Source of the DNA: CAYVQZ01 sp964453435
GTDB lineage: Bacteria > Abyssobacteria > SURF-5
Direction of reading: 5' to 3'
DNA: 64,000 bases
Assembly (NCBI GenBank): GCA_964453435.1
Contig: CAYVQZ010000024.1
Location: 1 to 64,000, forward strand
Shown: piece by piece, positions 17,320 through 25,471 of the stretch
Position numbering within the stretch: position 1 is the first letter of the stretch
How the letters are laid out: every line of letters begins with the position of its first letter
Program-made: the position numbers and the translations under genes
Notes under the pieces: model-generated
Seen by the model: the letters and a program-made list of their open reading frames with translations, nothing else
Databases searched by the model: none
What the model was told of the DNA's origin: nothing

Positions 17320-18942
17320 ATGTCACTTCAAAAACGAAGCCACGTTTTGTTCGAGAACCAGGACAGGACAGCGACCGCCATTGTTCGCCGCGAGCTTCTT
17401 AAGGCAGTGGGATTAACCGAAGAAGAAATGAAGTTGCCGCTTATCGGTGTCGCAAACTCGTGGACCGAACTGACCCCGGGACATATGCACCTGCGAGAGG
17501 TCAGCGATGCGGTAAAGGCGGGTGTCAGGCTTGGCGGAGGCACGCCGCTCGAATTCAATACGCCGGCTCCCTGCGATGGCTATGGCAACGGGCTGGAAGG
17601 GATGAAATACGTGCTGCCGCAGCGGGACCTCACAGCCGACTTCATCGAGATGATGGTTCGAGCCCACCACCTGGATGCGGTCGTGTTTATCTCTACGTGC
17701 GACAAAATCATTCCGGGCCAGCTCATGGCCGCCGCACGACTCGATGTGCCGTCAATCTTCGTCACCGGCGGCCCGATGCTTCCGTTCGATATGTTCTTGC
17801 CGAAGGATGCGCCCCGAATACTGAGCCAGCTCTGTTGTCCCGGGCCGGGCGCGTGCTCCGGAATGGGGACGGCAAATACGATGCAGTTTCTCACCGAAGC
17901 GCTCGGCATGAGTCTGCCGGGTTCCGCGACGACGCACGCGGTCCATTCCGAGAAATTGCACGAAGCCAAGAGGAGCGGGATGCAGGTCGTGAAATTGATT
18001 GAACTCGACATAACACCGCGTCAAGTTATGACGAAGCAGGCGCTGGAAAACGCCGTGATGGTGCAACAGGCTGCGGGCGGCTCGACGAATGCCGTGCTTC
18101 ATCTCCTTGCGCTTGCAGGAGAGCTTGGCATCGAACTGAATATAGACTCGTACAACGAGTTCGGCAAAAAAATACCGCATATCTGCGGCGGTATGCCCTC
18201 CGGACCTTATTTCATGCTTGACATCTACAAAGCCGGCGGCGTACCGGCGATTATGCTGCAAATAGGAGACAGGTTACACTTGGATACTCTTACCGTGACG
18301 GGGAAAAAGATGAAAGAGAATTTGACCGGCCGCTTGATACTCGACGAGGAGGTTATCAGGCCGGTTGACAAACCGTTCCATGACGAGGGAGGAATTGCGA
18401 TTCTTCGCGGAAACCTGGCGCCCGATTCCGCTGTCGTCAAGCAAAGCGGTGTGCCCGAGGGAATGCTTGTGCATCGGGGTCCGGCGCGCGTGTTTGACAG
18501 CGAGGCGGCCTCGATTGAGGCCGCTTTCAACCAGGAGTTCAAAGAGGGTGACGTTGTCGTTATTCGGTACGAGGGGCCAAAGGGAGGTCCGGGCATGCGG
18601 GAGATTCTCACCGTCACGGAACTGCTCTTCCAAATGGGGCTGGCGGACAGTGTGTCAATTGTAACGGATGCGCGGTTTTCGGGCTTCAGCCGGGGTCCCG
18701 CCGTCGGCCACGTAAGCCCCGAGGCGTGGGAAGGCGGGCCGCTCGCCATTGTCGAGAACGGCGATATAATTGAAGTCAACATCCCGGAACGGAGATTGCG
18801 CGTCGAATTGTCGGACGAGGAAATTCAGCAGCGATTGAAACGGTGGAAGCGGCCGGAAATAAAAGCGGAGGGCTTTCTCGCCCGGTACCGCGCGCTTGTT
18901 TCGTCCGCGCATACGGGGGCAGTGTTACGCGCGAAGGAATAA
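17320..18942 (+). CDS. IlvD/Edd-family dehydratase
   Basis: Protein of 540 residues of the dihydroxy-acid / sugar-acid dehydratase family, which uses an Fe-S cluster and Mg to remove water from dihydroxy acids to 2-oxoacids. Cluster and metal segments are visible: TPAPCDGYGNG, STCDKIIPGQ and GPGACSGMGTANTMQFL. DARFSGFSRGPAVGHVSPEA is the C-terminal signature. The ATG at 17320 has AAAGAGGAG upstream. No other branched-chain amino acid gene is adjacent; instead an RraA-like gene is divergent. The substrate may therefore be a sugar acid rather than the isoleucine/valine intermediate. I leave the symbol open. Confidence 0.9.
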   Translation: MSLQKRSHVLFENQDRTATAIVRRELLKAVGLTEEEMKLPLIGVANSWTELTPGHMHLREVSDAVKAGVRLGGGTPLEFNTPAPCDGYGNGLEGMKYVLPQRDLTADFIEMMVRAHHLDAVVFISTCDKIIPGQLMAAARLDVPSIFVTGGPMLPFDMFLPKDAPRILSQLCCPGPGACSGMGTANTMQFLTEALGMSLPGSATTHAVHSEKLHEAKRSGMQVVKLIELDITPRQVMTKQALENAVMVQQAAGGSTNAVLHLLALAGELGIELNIDSYNEFGKKIPHICGGMPSGPYFMLDIYKAGGVPAIMLQIGDRLHLDTLTVTGKKMKENLTGRLILDEEVIRPVDKPFHDEGGIAILRGNLAPDSAVVKQSGVPEGMLVHRGPARVFDSEAASIEAAFNQEFKEGDVVVIRYEGPKGGPGMREILTVTELLFQMGLADSVSIVTDARFSGFSRGPAVGHVSPEAWEGGPLAIVENGDIIEVNIPERRLRVELSDEEIQQRLKRWKRPEIKAEGFLARYRALVSSAHTGAVLRAKE

Positions 18943-18976
18943 TGTGGCGGACACTTGTTATTAATTGGTGTCATCA

Positions 18977-19531
18977 TTATTCCGGCTCTTTGACCGTGTA
19001 CCTGAACACGCAGCAGTCGTCTCGGGCCGTCAGCCTCTTCGATACGTCCAGCTTCAATTTCGGATTATATCCCCTAAGGATAGCGACGTCGATATATTTG
19101 CAGTAATAGTAGGCGTATTCTTTCAATCCCCAATCGTCCGCTCCCTTGCATATGTTGCAGTCGGCGATCTCGAGAATCAAGTCCCCGTTCTCGATGCTCG
19201 GGGTGGCGCCGCTGACCACTGCGGCCGAATCGAGGTCGCTGTAAATGATGAAATTTTTCAGTGTCAAGGGTTTATTGAGTCTTTTCACCTTTTCGGCGAT
19301 ACGCCTGCCTCTCTCCTCCGCGAACCGTTCAACGATTTCCTTTATCAAGGCTTCTCCCTCTTCCAACCCGAGTCTGTCGATGATCGATTTCGCGGTTACG
19401 GCGAAAAGCTGTCCCAGGTGCCCGGCCAGGGGCGTGATGTGCTCGTTTCCAACGTGCTGTTTTTCCTGCATCGCCCGAGCAAGATAATCCCAATCTATGC
19501 CTTCTTCCTGTTCTTTCTTTTCTTCATTCAT
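18977..19531 (-). CDS. probable L-2-amino-thiazoline-4-carboxylate hydrolase-like protein
   Basis: Soluble protein of 184 residues. Its C-terminal half (GDLILEIADCNICKG, then YYYCKYIDVAILRGYNP and ending DDCCVFRY) resembles the ATC-hydrolase family, whose founding member acts in thiazoline conversion to cysteine; most relatives have no tested function. Five Cys residues in the second half could bind metal or be catalytic. The ATG follows AAGGAGA. It lies downstream of the flavoprotein/Fe-S pair on the same strand with a gap of about 170 bases. Family assignment is from memory of the motif. Confidence 0.6.
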   Translation of the reverse strand: MNEEKKEQEEGIDWDYLARAMQEKQHVGNEHITPLAGHLGQLFAVTAKSIIDRLGLEEGEALIKEIVERFAEERGRRIAEKVKRLNKPLTLKNFIIYSDLDSAAVVSGATPSIENGDLILEIADCNICKGADDWGLKEYAYYYCKYIDVAILRGYNPKLKLDVSKRLTARDDCCVFRYTVKEPE

Positions 19532-19702
19532 GGGTTTCTCCTTGGAGCCTGCGGCATTCTTTCACGTTGTATTCCGCAGACCGTCCTTTTCCGGAATTGC
19601 GGCATTCTGTGGTGGTCTCGACTGTTTCTATTCTGCATTGCGGTCGCATCCGATGGCGGCAGAAAGACCAGCGCATCATGACTCGTGAGTTCAGTCCAGC
19701 CG

Positions 19703-20038
19703 TTATGTTGTTGCTCTCTGTTTTTTCTCGATGACGAGGTCCTTCACCACCGCTGCGGAGGAAAGAGGCTCGAGCTTAACGTCTCCTTCCACAAGGGTCT
19801 GGCAAAACAGTCCCGCTTTCCCGTTGATTTTGCCCGTACATCTCCCGCAAATTCCGAGCGCGCAGCCCGCATGATCGTAGTATGCCAGGCTGGGGTCGAG
19901 GTTCTGGTAAATATAGTCGAGCACGTTCATCGCGCTCATACCTTCTGAAAACGGCACTTCGTAAGCGCTGAAATAAGGCTTTTTATCGACCGATGGGTCA
20001 AATCGAAAGATTTTTACGGTGACAGCATCTTTTGTCAT
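19703..20038 (-). CDS. 2Fe-2S ferredoxin-like subunit of a fumarate-reductase-type enzyme
   Basis: Protein of 111 residues resembling only the N-terminal 2Fe-2S domain of succinate dehydrogenase/fumarate reductase iron-sulfur subunits. The cluster ligands are CALGICGRC and, after GKAGLF, CQT. SAMNVLDYIYQNLDPSLAYYDH precedes them as in SdhB/FrdB. The C-terminal domain with the 3Fe-4S and 4Fe-4S clusters is absent, so normal length is more than halved. It starts 24 bases after the flavoprotein stop and is surely its partner. It likely passes electrons between that flavoprotein and a soluble carrier. Confidence 0.88.
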   Translation of the reverse strand: MTKDAVTVKIFRFDPSVDKKPYFSAYEVPFSEGMSAMNVLDYIYQNLDPSLAYYDHAGCALGICGRCTGKINGKAGLFCQTLVEGDVKLEPLSSAAVVKDLVIEKKQRATT

Positions 20039-20062
20039 TGCGTTCCCTTCGACATTCTCGCA

Positions 20063-21838
20063 TTAGTGGTGTCCGCCAACGTGCGAGCGAGACTCCATCA
20101 TTTTTCTCATCATCGCAAGGTACTCGATTTTTCCGGTCGGCGGCTCGATTTTGGTAGTGGCTACTGGTCGTGTCCCGATGGAAAAGCCATTGGTTGTATG
20201 CTTCACGATGCTTTCGCACAACCATGAGTCATTGTCAGTGTGCGGGAAATCCTCTCGATAATGAACACCTCGGCTCTCCTCGCGAAACAGCGCGCTCTTG
20301 GCGGCGGCCTCGAGCAGGCGCACCATGTGTTTAAGCTCAATTGCATCAATCCATTCCTTGTTATAGGCGCGGCTTTTCGATTTGCAGGCGAGTTGTGATA
20401 ACTGCTCGCGCTTCGCCGAATCCAGAATCTCTAAGAATTCTTCAAGCTCGTTCCGGTTTCGGATAGGGCCGAGATTCGTGTGCGCCACTTCCTGTATCCG
20501 CCTTCGTGTCGGGGCTGGCGAGATGCCTTTCTCTCGATAGAGCGGATTGCTCGCCTCGGCTTCTTTTGCGCGAAAGGGGTCGGCGGACGGCTTCGGGAAA
20601 TCGGAGTTTTTTGCGAATTCCGCAGCGTTTTCCCCCGCGTCCGCCCCGTGAACGAGCATTTCGGTTATCGCGGAAGCGATGCGATTGGCTCCGAAGGGTC
20701 CGAGTGTGCATTCCCCAGCAGCGTAAAGGCCGGAGACCGCGGTCTCGAACCGCTCGTTCACAACTATTCCGCCATCGAAATATTCGACACAGTGGCCGAC
20801 TTCCACGGTTTCGCCGTCCTTGAGTTTTCGGCCCAGTTCGGTGAGGTCCAGTCCCTTGTATTTCCAGTTGGGAAACAGGAATCCGGCGAGAGCCTCGAAT
20901 GCCTCCCAAGGTGTCTCGCCGCGTTGGTAATAGACGCCGCCCTGCGGCGAACCTCTGCCTTCCCGCACTTCCTTTGCTGTTGCAAAGGATATAAAGCTTT
21001 TGTTCCATTCCATTTTCGAGGCTGTCTCGACCAGAAACGGGTCATATCCGTCGAGGAAACACATGCCGATGGCGTTTGTTAACCGGCCCCCGAGGGTTGT
21101 ATGGAGGATATATGTCGCTATGCTTCCGCGCCAGTGCGGCGGGTGGAGGAGCACGTTGCAGGCAAACGTGATGAACTCCAGGTTGCCGATGTCTGCGCCT
21201 GCCTGGTGCGCGATTGCAATTCCTTCTCCCGAAAGGTCGCGCATCCCGGTGTTCGGCCAAAAGGCTTTGTGCCACCCGCCCGTGGCCATGATGACGGCCT
21301 TTGTTCGGAAACGAATGAATTTGCCAGTCTTGATATCAAGCGCCAACGCGCCGGTCACCTGGCCGTCTTCAACGATTAGGTCGATAAGCATGGTATCTTC
21401 AATCAGTTCTACGCCGCTCTCCCGCGCCTTTCGCAACAGGGCGTCCATGATTGCGATACCGGTCGTGAATACGGCGCGTTCTTCCGAATGGAAGATGGGA
21501 AGCTGCCATTCGACCAACTCGCGCAGCCGCGCCGGAGCCTTATCGAGATACTGTTCTACGAGCTTTTGATTGTTCAAATAAAAGCCCTGGTGGACGATGT
21601 CGTTGAAAAATAAATCCGCGCTGTCGGTCGGTTCGCCGTTAAATCCCATCTCGCTCAGGTTCTTGCCGTCGACAGTGAAATCGGCCCCGGCCATCGGGGT
21701 GGCGCCGCAGCGGGCGAGAGGGCCTTTACTCAACAGTGTCGTCTTGGCCCCTTTCTCCCTGGAACCGATCGCCGCCCTGAAACCGGCTCCTCCGCCACCG
21801 ATGACGAGCACTTCTGTGTCGCGAAACTCATTCGACAT
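20063..21838 (-). CDS. fumarate reductase/succinate dehydrogenase-type flavoprotein
   Basis: Protein of 591 residues. An N-terminal FAD-binding Rossmann motif VLVIGGGGAGFRAAIGSREKGA is followed by GADFTVDG and by the capping domain (HPPHWRG, HTTLGGRLTNAIG). CTLGPFGANRIASAITEMLVHGADAG is the second FAD contact, and a helical C-terminal domain completes the family architecture. The ATG at 21838 is chosen because GAGGAGGC lies just upstream; the frame extends 18 bases further. The partner gene encodes a 2Fe-2S protein without the usual second Fe-S domain, and no membrane anchor gene is near. A soluble enoate-type reductase or dehydrogenase is likely; the substrate is unknown. Confidence 0.9.
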   Translation of the reverse strand: MSNEFRDTEVLVIGGGGAGFRAAIGSREKGAKTTLLSKGPLARCGATPMAGADFTVDGKNLSEMGFNGEPTDSADLFFNDIVHQGFYLNNQKLVEQYLDKAPARLRELVEWQLPIFHSEERAVFTTGIAIMDALLRKARESGVELIEDTMLIDLIVEDGQVTGALALDIKTGKFIRFRTKAVIMATGGWHKAFWPNTGMRDLSGEGIAIAHQAGADIGNLEFITFACNVLLHPPHWRGSIATYILHTTLGGRLTNAIGMCFLDGYDPFLVETASKMEWNKSFISFATAKEVREGRGSPQGGVYYQRGETPWEAFEALAGFLFPNWKYKGLDLTELGRKLKDGETVEVGHCVEYFDGGIVVNERFETAVSGLYAAGECTLGPFGANRIASAITEMLVHGADAGENAAEFAKNSDFPKPSADPFRAKEAEASNPLYREKGISPAPTRRRIQEVAHTNLGPIRNRNELEEFLEILDSAKREQLSQLACKSKSRAYNKEWIDAIELKHMVRLLEAAAKSALFREESRGVHYREDFPHTDNDSWLCESIVKHTTNGFSIGTRPVATTKIEPPTGKIEYLAMMRKMMESRSHVGGHH

Positions 21839-22228
21839 GGAATGCCTCCTCGACAATCATAAAAACTCCAAGACGTGAATTCCAAGAACTGCAGCACATG
21901 CCGGGAGAGTTTTTCGAAGAGAGGAAAAGGTGCGGCGGGATGTCCGTGCCGTTTTTTGCGTGTGTGCTCCGGCGTTGCGCAGGTTTTTAATGTTTTGTAT
22001 GGCTCCAGAAGCCTTCCGAATTGAATCGGGACATTCATATTGATATACTTCTGTCTTCGGAAATTCAAGGGGAAGACCGCCAGTGGTTTCACAAAGAATT
22101 GCTGACCCAATTATATGCGGAGTTGCGCGGTCGCGTTCATCAAATTCTCCTGAATGATATGTCGGTAGAGGGATCAAAGATAAACAGCGTGAAACTGTCT
22201 CGGTAAAATGCAAAGAGGGACATAGACC
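21839..22228. other. gene-free stretch with one shared repeat word
   Basis: About 390 bases with no supported gene. CGTGAAACTGTCTC at 22188-22201 is identical to a word in the hairpin at 48068-48086 and similar to one at 1486-1499 in reverse. Short open frames here show no recognisable protein. Confidence 0.4.
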
Positions 22229-23185
22229 GTGACGCATTTGCTTACTGGCGGAAGCGGCTACCTCGGAGTCGCGATTGCCAGACAATTGAGACGGAGGGGA
22301 ATACCCGTCCGCATCTATGATCAAGTGCGTTCGCCGCGTCTGCCGGAAGACACCGAATTTGTTCGGGGCGATATCCGTGATTATGAGAGGGCCAGAGGGT
22401 CGATGGAGGGCTGTGTGGCTGTGCATCACCTGGTCGGCATCATGCCGCAGGCGCGCGCGCCGAGAGAGACAATGCAGTCCGTCAATGTGGGGGGAACCGA
22501 GAACGTCTTGCGTGCGGCAGCGGAGCGGGGTGTGAAGCGTGTCGTGTTTGTGTCGAGTTCGGAAGTATATGGTCGCCCGAAGAGGATTCCGATCCGGGAG
22601 GAGCACCCACTCGAGCCGATAGGGGAATACGGTCGCAACAAGGTAGAAGCCGAGAGGCTTTGCGACGAATATCGAAAAAGGGCCGGAATCGAAACGGTCA
22701 TTCTTCGTCCACCCACAATTGTCGGACCCGAGATGGCAGAGCCGACTTTTTTGAGAAATCTTGAGATGGCTCGAAAGGGTCGATTCCTCTGTGTGGGGTC
22801 AGGGAATCACCGCTTCCAGATGGCGTTTGTGGACGACGTCGCGCGAGCCTGTGTGCTGGCTGCAGAGAAAGAGGGAATCGACGGCGAGATATTCAATATC
22901 GGCGCCGAAGGAACACTCCCCTTCAAACAGCAGTTGGAGGAAGTTGCGAGATATCTCGGACGAGTGCCGCGGGTTCGCGCGGTTCCCAGCGGTCTGTTCA
23001 AAATATTGGTGAAAATTCTTCATCCGCTCGGACTGTCGCCCCTGGAGCCAGACCATCTTCACCTCCTTTACTCCGATTTCGTTATGGATATAGAGAGGGC
23101 AAAAGAGAAACTCGGCTGGGTCCCGACACGGACCGACTTACAGATGCTGACCGAAACGTATGAATGGTATGTGAGCGCGCATTAA
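22229..23185 (+). CDS. NAD-dependent epimerase/dehydratase (extended SDR)
   Basis: Protein of 318 residues. LLTGGSGYLG (residues 4-13) is the NAD(P)-binding loop. VFVSSSEVYG and YGRNK give the catalytic Ser-Tyr-Lys set (Y-x-x-x-K). RPPTIVGP and the C-terminal ILH/SDFVMDIERAKEKLGWVPT are typical of UDP-sugar epimerase/dehydratase-like proteins. The start is GTG at 22229 with AGAGGGA upstream. No sugar-nucleotide cluster surrounds it, so the substrate is open; a sugar nucleotide or a sterol/flavonol-like ketone are both possible in this family. Confidence 0.9.
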   Translation: MTHLLTGGSGYLGVAIARQLRRRGIPVRIYDQVRSPRLPEDTEFVRGDIRDYERARGSMEGCVAVHHLVGIMPQARAPRETMQSVNVGGTENVLRAAAERGVKRVVFVSSSEVYGRPKRIPIREEHPLEPIGEYGRNKVEAERLCDEYRKRAGIETVILRPPTIVGPEMAEPTFLRNLEMARKGRFLCVGSGNHRFQMAFVDDVARACVLAAEKEGIDGEIFNIGAEGTLPFKQQLEEVARYLGRVPRVRAVPSGLFKILVKILHPLGLSPLEPDHLHLLYSDFVMDIERAKEKLGWVPTRTDLQMLTETYEWYVSAH

Positions 23186-23203
23186 GTAAAATTTGGAAGT
23201 TTT

Positions 23204-23217
23204 GAAACGTACGTTTC
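23204..23217. promoter_or_regulatory. 14-base perfect palindrome, possible operator
   Basis: GAAACGTACGTTTC is a perfect palindrome 80 bases upstream of the MBL gene at 23297 and just after the epimerase stop. Such A/T-ended palindromes with a CGTACG centre are typical of TetR-type operators, but no regulator gene is adjacent. Confidence 0.4.
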
Positions 23218-23296
23218 TCGCAACGACGCGGTCCGCTGAACCAGGGAAGGGATTAACACTTTCAGCCTCCGACGCCTGTAGCGGCAGAATTGAACC

Positions 23297-24001
23297 ATGA
23301 AAGCGCTATTCATCGGCCAGAACACGTTTCGAATTACCCTGGATGGCGGCGCCGTGCTCTTGACCGACCCTTGGTTCAAGAACAATCCGATTTGGCGCGC
23401 CGTCCCGCCCGCATATTCACCCGAGGAAATTGGAGCCATTCACTTTGTCCTTTCCTCTCACAACCATCTCGACCACCTCGACCGACCCAGTCTCGAACTG
23501 GCCAGGAGGCAAAGCTCCACGGTAATCGGCTCGAAGCGCGTCGCCCGACGCGCCCGCAAGTTCGGGGTGAGAGCCTGTGTCGCTCTGGACCAGGGAGACC
23601 AGCAGGATTTCGGGTCGTTCTCCGTCAAAGCAACTCCCGCGTTTCATCCGCTTGCGAAGGATGCCATCGGTTTCCTGATAAAGCATTCCGGAAGGCAGAT
23701 TTATTTTTCCGGCGACACGCGTCCGCACGAGAACCTCATCGGTTTTCTGCAGAACGAAGGAACAATCGACATCGCGTTTCTTCAGATAGCGTGCGCCCGC
23801 TATTTCGGCAGAGACGACGGCCTCACTGTCGGCACGGCCGCGGAATTTGCCCGCGCGTTCAGTCCTCGCATTGTCGTACCCATGCACTATCACGGACGCT
23901 TCAAAGAGGCCGACCCGTCTCTGTTGACAGATTTTCTATCTGATTCTGCTATCGAGGTTGTGATAATCGAACTCGGACGGGAAGTGGAGTTGATTTCCTG
24001 A
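23297..24001 (+). CDS. UlaG-like metallo-beta-lactamase fold protein
   Basis: Protein of 234 residues. LSSHNHLDHLD is the H-x-H-x-D-H metal motif, IYFSGDTRPH the bridging Asp segment, and VPMHYHGRFK the last His. The compact size and the absence of inserted helices match the UlaG/YtnP-like branch, which includes L-ascorbate-6-phosphate lactonase and many uncharacterised hydrolases. It stands alone on the plus strand between an epimerase and a minus-strand DUF362 gene. Confidence 0.88.
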   Translation: MKALFIGQNTFRITLDGGAVLLTDPWFKNNPIWRAVPPAYSPEEIGAIHFVLSSHNHLDHLDRPSLELARRQSSTVIGSKRVARRARKFGVRACVALDQGDQQDFGSFSVKATPAFHPLAKDAIGFLIKHSGRQIYFSGDTRPHENLIGFLQNEGTIDIAFLQIACARYFGRDDGLTVGTAAEFARAFSPRIVVPMHYHGRFKEADPSLLTDFLSDSAIEVVIIELGREVELIS

Positions 24002-24033
24002 TCTTCCAATCGCATCGTCGCTTGTGATGCTAA

Positions 24034-24894
24034 TTATTTCGCGCGCTCCTCGAATATGCGGCGCGCTTCATCCAGTGAGACGCCAACCACCTCTATTTCG
24101 TCCAGCGAAGCTTTCCCCATGTTTCGCCGCGCGGCCTCCATGATATGACGGACGTTGTCTATCCCGAGGATTTTTGCTCCAATGAAATCGGCGGCGACAT
24201 AATCCCTGCTCGCGATGGTCAGTCCGGGCTCAAAGGTGTGTCCGCCGATCGGTCCTCGTTCCGTCATCGCCGGATGCCCGACAATGATTCCAAGGTCTAT
24301 CGGAAATTTCTGGCACATTGCGGTTATGAATGCCTGCAGGTCTTGAAAGAAGGAATGATAATGAGTTTTTTGCTCGCGGGGATGTCCATAGTAGTCGGCG
24401 GCCGGAAACGACATTGCGATGTTTTTCATGGTAAGCGTTACGGTGGCCGCATTGTGTACCTTCAGTTGCGCGAGCGAAACGAGTGTGTCGTATTCAAGTA
24501 TCCGCGGATTTACCATAACCTCTCCTTGCGGGCTGAAATCCAGTTTCACTTCATGGAACGGTGGCCGGTTGTGATCGGAAAACTGCACTTCCTCTTGGGC
24601 AATAACCTTGTCGATGCCGAGTAACCTGAAGACGTTATCGGTCTCTTCGGCGCCTGCGCCTCCCGTGACGGTGATTTTGCCCGGCCGAAATCGCTTCACG
24701 TACTTGATGACAGCCTCAACTGAATCGGCCTGCGTGCACGGCGTGAGATCGTCGGAGGCGGCCCATGTCTCATTCGGTTTTATGGCAACATGTTTCCCCT
24801 CAAAGAGCTCCGACAGGTTCTCCAGATGGTCAAGCGCTGCAGGAATGGCCTTTGCATAGTCGTCTTCATGTACAATTGCGACTCTGCTTTTCAT
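24034..24894 (-). CDS. DUF362-family protein
   Basis: Protein of 286 residues of the DUF362 family. The opening SRVAIVHEDDYAKAI, the central GKHVAIKPNETWA, ITVTGGAGAEETDNVFRLLG, then NPRILEYDTLVSLAQLKVHNAATVTLTMKN are family features. It has no C-terminal ferredoxin domain, unlike many relatives. The ATG at 24894 follows GGGAGGTGAT, a near-perfect ribosome site; the frame runs 28 codons further upstream without one. Function is unknown; some DUF362 proteins bind Fe-S clusters. Confidence 0.85.
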   Translation of the reverse strand: MKSRVAIVHEDDYAKAIPAALDHLENLSELFEGKHVAIKPNETWAASDDLTPCTQADSVEAVIKYVKRFRPGKITVTGGAGAEETDNVFRLLGIDKVIAQEEVQFSDHNRPPFHEVKLDFSPQGEVMVNPRILEYDTLVSLAQLKVHNAATVTLTMKNIAMSFPAADYYGHPREQKTHYHSFFQDLQAFITAMCQKFPIDLGIIVGHPAMTERGPIGGHTFEPGLTIASRDYVAADFIGAKILGIDNVRHIMEAARRNMGKASLDEIEVVGVSLDEARRIFEERAK

Positions 24895-24970
24895 GGTGAA
24901 ATCACCTCCCGGCGTGGTTGCATCCGACGCGGAGAGTCCCCGGCGGCAGACAGCCCCAACACTTTTTTCG

Positions 24971-25325
24971 TCACCCATTCACGATTCGTCCGCCGTTTGG
25001 ATGCAGTACTTGCCCGCTCATATATGAAGAGTCATCGGACGCGAGAAACACAAAGCACGGCCTCTGACTTTGTGTCTTTGGCGTCGAGGTGCTCCTCGAG
25101 ATAGACGATGGCAACATCGGCGCCCTCTCTTGCGTATAGTATCGCAATCGAGCGACCGATCCCGCTGTCGCCCCCCGTGATAATCGCAACCTTGTCCTTC
25201 AGTTTTCCGGCCGGTCGGTATCCCGCTCCCACGGTGCGCGGTTTCGGTTGCATCTGTGACCGCACCCCCGGCTGATGCTCTTGGTGTTGCGGAGGAAATT
25301 GTTGTGGTCGTTCTTCTTGTTCCAT
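24971..25325 (-). pseudogene. SDR oxidoreductase with internal deletion
   Basis: The frame from 25325 starts MEQEERPQQFPPQH and reaches KVAIITGGDSGIGRSIAILY, the coenzyme loop of a YdaD/glucose-dehydrogenase-like SDR, and ends its homology at HLDAKDTKSE. The homologous C-terminal end PCFVFLASDDSSYMSGQ, LHPNGGRIVNG and stop (24971-24973) follows almost at once, in another frame. Roughly 190 residues, including the catalytic Tyr and Lys, are missing. The deletion left both gene ends intact, so it is recent or was formed by a single event. Confidence 0.85.
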
Positions 25326-25471
25326 AGTGTCGCTTCTTTCCGGAATATTCCTAATCGATTCAGTTCCTCTGATGGCACAATAGCTCCACTTCCAGTGAGC
25401 ATCTTTCTTTAAGTTTAATGCGCATGTCCCGCGTGCGCTAATTTACACCTCTCGGAAGAATGATGGACGAA

